Source: Actinomycetota bacterium
Lineage (GTDB): Bacteria; Actinomycetota; Actinomycetes; Actinomycetales; Cellulomonadaceae
Reading direction: 5' to 3'
Assembly (NCBI GenBank): GCA_018898235.1
Contig: JAHIJU010000441.1
Span: 1-11,187 of the forward strand
DNA: 11,187 bases
Shown: positions 5,965 to 11,187 of the stretch, in pieces
Numbering within the stretch: the first letter of the stretch is position 1
How the letters are laid out: every line of letters starts with the position of its first letter
Notes under the pieces: generated by a model
Told to the model about the DNA's origin: nothing
Seen by the model: only the letters and a program-made list of their open reading frames with translations
Database searches by the model: none
Program-made: the position numbers and the translations under genes

Positions 5965-7785
5965 TCAGTCGACGAGCGACCCGATCGCCTCGACGGTCCT
6001 GGTCGCGAGGGCGAGCGCGAGATCCCGGCGCCCCGTCCGGTCGACCCGCACCTCGACCACGGACAGGCCCGGAGCAGGCGCCGCGAGCGCGGGGTCCAGC
6101 TCCTCCGCCTCCTGCACGAGCCTGTGGTGGACCCCGTACGCCTCGGCGAGCGCCCCCAGGTCCACCGTGTGCGGGGTCGCGAACACCCGCTCGAAGGAGT
6201 GGGCGAACTCGGGCTCGCCGGACTCCAGCGTGGTGAAGATCGAACCGCCCTGGTCGTTGGCCACGACGACCTGCAGGGTCGGCACCTCCTCGGCCGGACC
6301 GACGAACAGCCCACCGACGTCGTGCAGGAAGGTGAGATCACCGACCAGTGCACGCACCCGACGTCCGGGCAGCCCGAGCGCGACGCCCGCCGCGGTCGAC
6401 GTCGTCCCGTCGATCCCCGCCAGACCGCGGTTCGCCAGGACCAGCGGCGGCTCCTGCCAGCGGGCCACGAGGTCGAGGTCCCGGATGGGACTCGAGGCAC
6501 CCATCACCAGGACGTCCTCGGGCAGGCTCGCGCGAGCCACGGCGCGGGCGAGGTACGGACCCGTGATGCGCGGGGCGCTGCGGAACCTGCGCTGACGGCG
6601 CCGCGCCTCCTCGGCGTGGTCGAGGACCTCGTCGATCGCCTGACCGGCCGCGTCGTCCGCGGCGGCCCAGGCGCGCAACCAGCTCGCATCGGCGGCCGAC
6701 GGGCGACCGCTGCGCATCCGGGTGGGGACCTCGGTGAGGACCTGGGCCGCGACCCGTCCGGCATCCGTCCAGTCGCGACCCCGGGGTGCGACCACCACGA
6801 CCTCGACGTCGTCCCGGGCCAGCAGGCGCTGCACCGGGCGGGCCAGCGTCGGACGACCGAGCACCACGACCCGGCGCACGGCACCGCCCAGCTCGGCGAG
6901 CTCGAGCAGCACGCGGTACGCGGCGATCGCGTTCGGTCCACCACGCGCACCGGAGGACGGCTCGGCGAGCAACGGCCAGCTGTTGGCCTCGGCGACCCGC
7001 CGGGCGAGCGGCCCCGCACCGTCCCCCGCGAGCAGCACCGTGGGCTGGTGGCGGGCATGGCGCACCCCACCGGCCACCGGGTACGGCGTCGCATCGGGGG
7101 CGAACGAGCCGCGCGGTGTGACCGCGGACAGCCCCTCGGTCGAGGGTTCGGGCCAGGGTGCGGTGGTCGGGACGAGCGGCGGCCGGTAGGCCAGGTTGAG
7201 GTGGACCGGACCCGGTGCGCCCGTCCGCGCCCCGGTCGCCGCCGCGACCGCCCGGGAGGCGAGCTGACGCACGTCCCGCAGCTCACCCGGCAGCCCGCTG
7301 GGCGCCGGGACGTCCACGGTCAGCCGGGAGGCCGGTCCGAACATGGCGGGCTGGTCGGTGGTCTGGTTGGCGCCGACGCCGCGCAGCTCGTGCGGCCGGT
7401 CGGCCGTCAGGAGCAGCAGCGGGACGCCGCTGTGGTGGGCCTCCAGCACCGCCGGGTGCAGGTTCGCCACCGCCGTGCCCGAGGTGGTGACCACCGCGAC
7501 CGGCCGCAGCTCACCCGACTCCTCGGCCGCCCGTGCCAGGCCCAGGGCAAGGAACGCCGCGGACCGTTCGTCGATCCGCACGTGCAGCCGCACCCGGGGG
7601 GCGTCGGCCGGCGGCTCGGCCCCGGCCGCATCGGCCAGTGCGAGGGCCAGCGGCGCGCTGCGCGACCCCGGGCACAGCACCACATCACGCACGCCCAGGG
7701 CCACCAGCGCCTGGACGAGCGCGCGCGCCGCGTTCGTCGAGGGGTTCGAGGGCTCCGGGGCGCGCTCATCGGCGGGCCGCGTCAT
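5965..7785 (-). CDS. menD: 2-succinyl-5-enolpyruvyl-6-hydroxy-3-cyclohexene-1-carboxylate synthase
   Basis: This 606-residue thiamine-diphosphate enzyme condenses isochorismate with 2-oxoglutarate (losing CO2) to SEPHCHC, the second step of menaquinone synthesis. The N-terminal domain carries NPST (14-17), CPGSRSAPLALAL (38-50), the catalytic Glu73 in RIDERSAAF (70-78) and TTSGTAVANLHPAVLEA (100-116). It continues with LTADRPHELRGVGANQTTDQ (126-145). The C-terminal domain has NRGLAGIDGT (452-461) and the cofactor motif GDLTFLHD (482-489) through NDQGGSIF (510-517), with Asp483 and Asn510 as likely Mg ligands. The ATG at 7785 is preferred. GTG at 7788 immediately precedes it and lies 6 nt after CACAAT, a possible -10 box. 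A GTG at 7866 would add 27 residues of no family character. There is no Shine-Dalgarno sequence. menC ends 92 nt upstream on the same strand. Confidence 0.95.
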   Translation of the reverse strand: MTRPADERAPEPSNPSTNAARALVQALVALGVRDVVLCPGSRSAPLALALADAAGAEPPADAPRVRLHVRIDERSAAFLALGLARAAEESGELRPVAVVTTSGTAVANLHPAVLEAHHSGVPLLLLTADRPHELRGVGANQTTDQPAMFGPASRLTVDVPAPSGLPGELRDVRQLASRAVAAATGARTGAPGPVHLNLAYRPPLVPTTAPWPEPSTEGLSAVTPRGSFAPDATPYPVAGGVRHARHQPTVLLAGDGAGPLARRVAEANSWPLLAEPSSGARGGPNAIAAYRVLLELAELGGAVRRVVVLGRPTLARPVQRLLARDDVEVVVVAPRGRDWTDAGRVAAQVLTEVPTRMRSGRPSAADASWLRAWAAADDAAGQAIDEVLDHAEEARRRQRRFRSAPRITGPYLARAVARASLPEDVLVMGASSPIRDLDLVARWQEPPLVLANRGLAGIDGTTSTAAGVALGLPGRRVRALVGDLTFLHDVGGLFVGPAEEVPTLQVVVANDQGGSIFTTLESGEPEFAHSFERVFATPHTVDLGALAEAYGVHHRLVQEAEELDPALAAPAPGLSVVEVRVDRTGRRDLALALATRTVEAIGSLVD

Positions 7786-7877
7786 CACCGGGCCATTGTG
7801 CCGCGCGTCACCGACGAACACCGGCCGTTCGCCCGCAGACCGCCCGGCCGAGCGAGCCACTGCCACCAGGACGGCGT

Positions 7878-8816
7878 TCAGCCACGGACCCGCGCCACCC
7901 GCTCACGCCATCTCGCAGTGAGCTCGGGACCGGCTGCGGGCAGCGGCAGCACGGGTTCCGGACGGCGGACGGCGATCGCACCGTCCACCGGGAGCAGCGG
8001 GTCGTCCACCACGTCGACCGTCAGCAGCTGGGCGGTCGCCAGGCCGCAGGCGTACGGCAGCTCGGGCAACGCCGCCGCGAGCGCCAGCCCTGCGGCCAGC
8101 CCCACGGACGACTCGAGCGCCGAGGAGACGACCACCGGCAGCCCGATCCGCTCGGCGAGCTCGAGGCACGCGCGCACCCCGCCCAGGGGCTGCACCTTGA
8201 GCACGACGACGTCCGCCGCGTGCCTGGCCGCCACGGCCAACGGGTCGGCCGCCCGCCGGATCGACTCGTCGGCCGCGATCGGCACGTGGGTCCGGCGCCG
8301 CAGCGCCGCGAGGTCGTCGACCCCGGGGACCGGCTGCTCGGCGTACTCCAGACCGCCGGCCGCCCGGTCGAGCACCCGCAACCGCGCGACGGCGGTGTCC
8401 ACGTCCCACGCGGCGTTGGCATCGATGCGGATGCGCCCGGACGGTCCCAGGGCGTCACGCACGGCCTCCAGGCGCGCCTGCTCATCGGCCAGGTCCTGGC
8501 CCGGTTCGGCGACCTTGACCTTGGCCGTGCGGCAGCCGCGCGACGCCTCGACGATGGCCCGCGCCTGCTCCGGCCCGACGGCCGGCACCGTGACGTTGAC
8601 CGGGATCGAGCTGCGCACCGCGGCGGGCCAACCGAGGTCCGCGGCCTCGCACGCGGCACGCCACCAGGCCCGTGACTCCTGGTCGTCGTAGTCCCAGAAC
8701 GGCGAGAACTCGGCCCAGCCCGCGCCACCGTGCAGCAGCACACCGTCCCGGCTGGTCAGGCCCCGGAACCGGGTGCGCAGCGGGATGGACCACACGTGCA
8801 GATCGAGGTCGGGCAC
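7878..8816 (-). CDS. menC: o-Succinylbenzoate synthase
   Basis: This 312-residue enolase-superfamily enzyme dehydrates SHCHC to o-succinylbenzoate. Visible active-site elements are the catalytic Lys pair KVK (99-101), metal ligands Asp132 (RIDANAAW), Glu160 (YAEQPV) and Asp183 (AADES), and Lys207 (VLKVQPLGG) on the opposite side of the barrel. The N-terminal capping domain includes GWAEFSPFWDYDD (33-45), typical of actinobacterial MenC. Some family members also racemise N-acylamino acids, but the men context makes the biosynthetic role clear. The start is GTG at 8816, with no ribosome site and a TANNNT box six bases upstream. It is divergent from menB (50 bp between starts) and followed by menD on the same strand. 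Confidence 0.94.
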   Translation of the reverse strand: MPDLDLHVWSIPLRTRFRGLTSRDGVLLHGGAGWAEFSPFWDYDDQESRAWWRAACEAADLGWPAAVRSSIPVNVTVPAVGPEQARAIVEASRGCRTAKVKVAEPGQDLADEQARLEAVRDALGPSGRIRIDANAAWDVDTAVARLRVLDRAAGGLEYAEQPVPGVDDLAALRRRTHVPIAADESIRRAADPLAVAARHAADVVVLKVQPLGGVRACLELAERIGLPVVVSSALESSVGLAAGLALAAALPELPYACGLATAQLLTVDVVDDPLLPVDGAIAVRRPEPVLPLPAAGPELTARWRERVARVRG

Positions 8817-8822
8817 TGGCCC

Positions 8823-8828
8823 AGGCTA
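8823..8828 (-). promoter_or_regulatory. -10 element (TANNNT) of menC, likely leaderless start
   Basis: TAGCCT on the minus strand ends exactly 6 nt before the menC GTG at 8816, so the predicted transcription start coincides with the start codon. It is embedded in CCTAGCCTGG (8821-8830). No Shine-Dalgarno sequence and no clear -35 box are seen. Confidence 0.5.
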
Positions 8829-8854
8829 GGCCCGTCACCGCTGCGGGCCGCGCC

Positions 8855-8860
8855 TACGCT
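8855..8860 (+). promoter_or_regulatory. -10 element (TANNNT) of menB, likely leaderless start
   Basis: TACGCT ends exactly 6 nt before the menB ATG at 8867, the same spacing as for menC on the other strand. It is embedded in CCTACGCTGG (8853-8862). No ribosome binding site is present between it and the ATG. Confidence 0.5.
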
Positions 8861-8866
8861 GGCGCC

Positions 8867-9805
8867 ATGAGCCCCCTGCCGCGCACCGTGTCGCAGACCT
8901 TCGACCCCACGGCCTGGCGGGAGGTGACCGGCTTCACCGAGCTCACCGACCTCACCTACCACCGCGGCGTCGACCGCACCGGCGCCACCGAGCGCGACCT
9001 GCCGGTGGTCCGGGTCGCGTTCGACCGTCCCGAGGTGCGCAACGCGTTCCGCCCGCACACCGTCGACGAGCTGTACCGGGTGCTCGACCACGCCCGGCAG
9101 TCGTCCGATGTGGGCACGGTGCTGCTCACCGGCAACGGCCCTAGCCCCAAGGACGGCGGCTGGGCGTTCTGCTCGGGCGGCGACCAGCGCATCCGCCGCC
9201 GGGACGGCTACCACTACGCCGACGACGACGGCGACATCGACCCGGCCCGGGCGGGGCGGCTGCACATCCTGGAGGTGCAGCACCTGATCCGCACCATGCC
9301 GAAGGTCGTCGTCGCCCTGGTCGGCGGCTGGGCGGCCGGTGGCGGGCACTCGCTGCACGTGGTGGCGGACCTCACCATCGCCAGCCGCGAGCACGGACGG
9401 TTCAAGCAGACCGACGCCAACGTCGGGTCGTTCGACGGCGGGTACGGCTCGGCGTTGCTCGCCCGGCAGGTCGGCCAGAAGCGGGCGCGCGAGATCTTCT
9501 TCCTGGCCCGCGAGTACTCGGCGCAGCAGGCCTACGAGTGGGGCGCGGTCAACGAGGTCGTCGACCACGCCGATCTGGAGTCGACCGGTCTGGAGTACGC
9601 CCGGATCGTCGCGACCAAGTCCCCGCAGGCCATCCGGATGCTCAAGTTCGCGTTCAACCTGGCCGACGACGGGCTGGCCGGTCAACAGCTGTTCGCCGGT
9701 GAGGCGACCCGGCTGGCATACCAGACCGACGAGGCGATCGAGGGGCGCGATGCGTTCCTGGAGCACCGCGACCCGGACTGGTCGGGCTGGGGGTACTCGT
9801 ACTGA
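8867..9805 (+). CDS. menB: 1,4-dihydroxy-2-naphthoyl-CoA synthase
   Basis: This 312-residue crotonase-fold enzyme closes the second ring of the naphthoquinone, turning o-succinylbenzoyl-CoA into 1,4-dihydroxy-2-naphthoyl-CoA. It shows FDRPEVRNAFRPHTVDEL (52-69), the first oxyanion-hole region FCSGGDQ (101-107), GGWAAGGGHSLHVVADLTIAS (153-173) and the MenB hallmark TDANVGSFDGGYGSALLARQVG (182-203). Asp183, Ser188, Asp190 and Tyr285 line up with the active-site Asp185, Ser190, Asp192 and Tyr287 that I recall for the M. tuberculosis enzyme, with a constant offset of two. The length is like the mycobacterial enzyme and longer than the E. coli form because of the N-terminal stretch. An ATG directly behind a -10-like box suggests leaderless translation. 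It is divergent from menC. Confidence 0.96.
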   Translation: MSPLPRTVSQTFDPTAWREVTGFTELTDLTYHRGVDRTGATERDLPVVRVAFDRPEVRNAFRPHTVDELYRVLDHARQSSDVGTVLLTGNGPSPKDGGWAFCSGGDQRIRRRDGYHYADDDGDIDPARAGRLHILEVQHLIRTMPKVVVALVGGWAAGGGHSLHVVADLTIASREHGRFKQTDANVGSFDGGYGSALLARQVGQKRAREIFFLAREYSAQQAYEWGAVNEVVDHADLESTGLEYARIVATKSPQAIRMLKFAFNLADDGLAGQQLFAGEATRLAYQTDEAIEGRDAFLEHRDPDWSGWGYSY

Positions 9806-9858
9806 GGCCGGGCCGGCTCCGGACGGTCCCCAGGGGGCTGCGGCTCCCCGCGCCGGGC

Positions 9859-10161
9859 GCATCCGGCACTCCCGGGTGCCCGGCACCCTGGGCTCCCGGC
9901 CCTCTCCGGCGCCAGGCACCACCACCTCACCCGCCATCTAGCGCCATCAGACCCGCGACACCCCCAGGTCAGCCGCATCCGACACTCCCGGGTGCCCGGC
10001 ACCCTGGGTTCCCGGCCCTCTCCGGCGCCAGGCGCCACCACCGAACCCGCCATCTGGCCCCTTCAAGCCCGCGACACCCCCAGGTCAGCCGCATCCGAGC
10101 CTCCCCGGCGCCGGGCACCACCACCGAACCCGCCATCTAGCGCCATCAGGCCCGCGACACC
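9859..10161. repeat. 116-bp tandem repeat, about 2.6 copies
   Basis: Units begin with GCATCCG at 9859, 9975 and 10091. The first two are 116 bp each and about 90% identical by eye. The third lacks about 33 bp, is recognisable to about 10161, and a vestige of a fourth may start near 10171. Units 1 and 2 each contain a hairpin of the form CCCGGGTGCC/GGCACCCTGGG (9871-9892 and 9987-10008); the third has lost it. 116 is not a multiple of three, so no frame continues through the array and it is best read as noncoding. It lies between the convergent genes menB and the MFS transporter, where the hairpins could act as terminators. Confidence 0.85.
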
Positions 10162-10199
10162 GTCCTCCCGCAGCCCATCCGGCGGCAATGGGTGCGTCA

Positions 10200-10330
10200 G
10201 GGCGGGGTCGAGTCGCTGGGCGGGGCGGGGCGGGGTCGAGTCGCTGGGCGGGGCGGGGCCCGGCAGGTCGAGCCGCTGCGCAGGGCGGGTTCGAGTCGCC
10301 GGGCCGGGCCGGGCGGAGTCGAGTCGGGGG
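10200..10330. repeat. G-rich tandem repeat with G-quadruplex motif
   Basis: The motif GTCGAGTCGC or a close variant occurs five times (10207, 10235, 10267, 10290, 10318), each followed by G-rich sequence; the first two units have a 28-bp period and later ones are degenerate. Between units 1 and 2, 10218-10235 reads four G-runs separated by single C residues, a strong G-quadruplex pattern on the plus strand. Short frames across it are low-complexity Pro/Arg products with no start signals, so I treat it as noncoding. Between this array and the 116-bp repeats, and at 9806-9858, I see nothing recognisable beyond weak GC hairpins. Confidence 0.7.
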
Positions 10331-10358
10331 CGGGGCTGAGCAGCTCGCGGCGGGGCGG

Positions 10359-11187
10359 TCAGCGGGGTGGGGCGGCGACGGCGGGGTCGGCGGGGGCTGG
10401 CGCGGCCGGGGACGACGCGGCCGGGGACGACGGGTGTCGGGCCGCCACCGTGCGCACCCGTAGCGCGCCGACCAGCCCCAGCGCCATGGCGGCCACGGCG
10501 CAGGCGATCGCCCACGAGGTCGCCTGCGCGAAACCCTGCTCGAGGACCGAGGTGACCTGCGGCCCGGCGGCTCCGAGCTGCCCCGACGAGCCCTGGGCGC
10601 GCAGCGCCGCAAGGCTCGAGCCCGCCGAGTCCCGGACCGCGGCCACCAAGGACTGCGCCGCGGTCGCGTCCATCCCCGGGACGGCCGCGACCCGTGCGAC
10701 CAGGGCGGCACCGAGCTGGGAGGCCAGCACCGTGCCGGCGACCGCCGTCCCGAGGGCCGACCCGAGCTGACGCACCGTGCTCTGGGTCGCCGACGCCGCA
10801 CCCGAGGCCGCGGGCGGCACATCGGCCAGCACGGTCGAGGTGAGCTGGGCCGACGCCAGGCCGAGACCGACGCCGTAGACCACGAGCAGCACCCCGACCA
10901 GCACGGGCGCCGTGGACGGGCCGATGAGCAGCGCCGTCGCGCCCGCGCCCAGCACCTCGAGCGTCAGCCCCAGCACGACGACGGCGGGCGGGCCGAGGCG
11001 GGCGGACAGGTGCCGCGCCGACGCACCCGAGACGAACGCCCCGAGCGCCATCGCGGCCAGCACCCAGCCCGCCCCCATCACGGACAGCCCGAGCACGTTC
11101 ATCAGGTAGAGCGGGAGGGCGAACACGAGGGCGAACTCACCGGCGGCCACCGTCATCGCGGTGATGTTGCCCCAGCTGAAGGTCGGC
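10359..11187 (-). CDS. MFS transporter, DHA2-type, C-terminal part
   Basis: About 275 codons are visible; the frame is open at the right edge (PTFSWGNITA precedes the first Met at 11156), so that Met is internal and the true start lies outside. Six hydrophobic segments are seen: around GEFALVFALPLYLMNV, GWVLAAMALGAFVSG, VVVLGLTLEVLGAGATALLI, VLVGVLLVVYGVGLGLAS, LGSALGTAVAGTVLA and WAIACAVAAMALGLVGAL. The motif VRQLGSALGTAVAGTVL and the long loop before the last helix are typical of the 14-helix DHA2 drug:proton antiporters (EmrB/QacA type). The C-terminal tail is Pro/Ala-rich, with SSPAA twice in a row. The substrate cannot be told from sequence. It converges on menB across the repeat region and has no evident link to menaquinone. 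Confidence 0.88.
   Translation of the reverse strand, partial: PTFSWGNITAMTVAAGEFALVFALPLYLMNVLGLSVMGAGWVLAAMALGAFVSGASARHLSARLGPPAVVVLGLTLEVLGAGATALLIGPSTAPVLVGVLLVVYGVGLGLASAQLTSTVLADVPPAASGAASATQSTVRQLGSALGTAVAGTVLASQLGAALVARVAAVPGMDATAAQSLVAAVRDSAGSSLAALRAQGSSGQLGAAGPQVTSVLEQGFAQATSWAIACAVAAMALGLVGALRVRTVAARHPSSPAASSPAAPAPADPAVAAPPR
10402..10431. repeat. 15-bp perfect tandem duplication in the transporter tail
   Basis: 10402-10416 and 10417-10431 are identical. In the minus-strand frame they encode SSPAA repeated, in the low-complexity C-terminal tail of the MFS transporter, and keep the reading frame. Confidence 0.8.

Noticed and set aside
5847..6500. N-terminal extension of the HtrA-like protease
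   Set aside because: It is antisense to menD; the ATG at 5846 has a clear AAGGAGG site.
6124..8691. Very long plus-strand open frame (855 codons) opposite menD and menC
   Set aside because: It is antisense to two complete enzymes with intact motifs, its product is Arg/Pro/Gly-rich with no domain, and long antisense frames are expected at this GC content.
9682..10053. Minus-strand small ORFs (MAGSVV..., MAGEVV...) in the menB downstream repeats
   Set aside because: They repeat the same peptide only because the DNA repeats; the 116-bp period breaks the frame each time, and no ribosome site or family resemblance is seen.
9859..10161. CRISPR array
   Set aside because: The units are directly adjacent with conserved sequence throughout and no unique spacers, and no cas genes are nearby.

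Overview
The window is very GC-rich DNA in which nearly all coding capacity is taken by genes for menaquinone (vitamin K2) synthesis and for the enzyme complex that uses menaquinone. The gene set (MenF, MenD, MenC, a 312-residue mycobacterial-type MenB, MenG, a MenJ-like reductase, then nuoA-nuoB), the strong GC bias and the TANNNT-type start regions point to an actinobacterium. A Cellulomonas-like member of the Micrococcales is my best guess from protein style, not something I could verify.

Layout. Positions 1-2592 hold a minus-strand series, read right to left: menG (demethylmenaquinone methyltransferase), a MenJ-type FAD reductase, nuoA, and the first 17 codons of nuoB. Divergent from menG, the plus strand carries menF (isochorismate synthase, 2676-3971). 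menF converges on a minus-strand membrane-anchored HtrA/DegP-type serine protease (4062-5846) across a perfect 17-bp terminator-like hairpin. Right of the protease, also on the minus strand, are menD (5965-7785) and menC (7878-8816). menC is divergent from menB (8867-9805), with only 50 bp between the start codons. From 9806 to 10358 there is no credible gene. That stretch holds 116-bp tandem repeats and a G-rich tandem repeat with a G-quadruplex motif. The window ends in the C-terminal half of a DHA2-type MFS transporter on the minus strand.

How it works together. MenF, MenD, MenC and MenB catalyse four steps from chorismate to 1,4-dihydroxy-2-naphthoyl-CoA. MenG performs the final ring methylation and the MenJ-like enzyme probably saturates part of the isoprenoid tail. 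NuoA/NuoB belong to NADH:quinone dehydrogenase, which reduces the finished quinone. MenH, MenE, a DHNA-CoA thioesterase and MenA are not in the window.

The most interesting signals are regulatory. Several men genes lack a Shine-Dalgarno sequence and carry a TANNNT element a few bases before the start codon, as leaderless actinobacterial genes do. Three of them (menF, menC, menB) share the longer string CCTANNCTGG there. The neighbouring nuo and protease genes have textbook AAGGAGG-type sites. I see no evidence of a new defence system, mobile element, CRISPR array or RNA gene; apart from the repeats, this is core metabolism.
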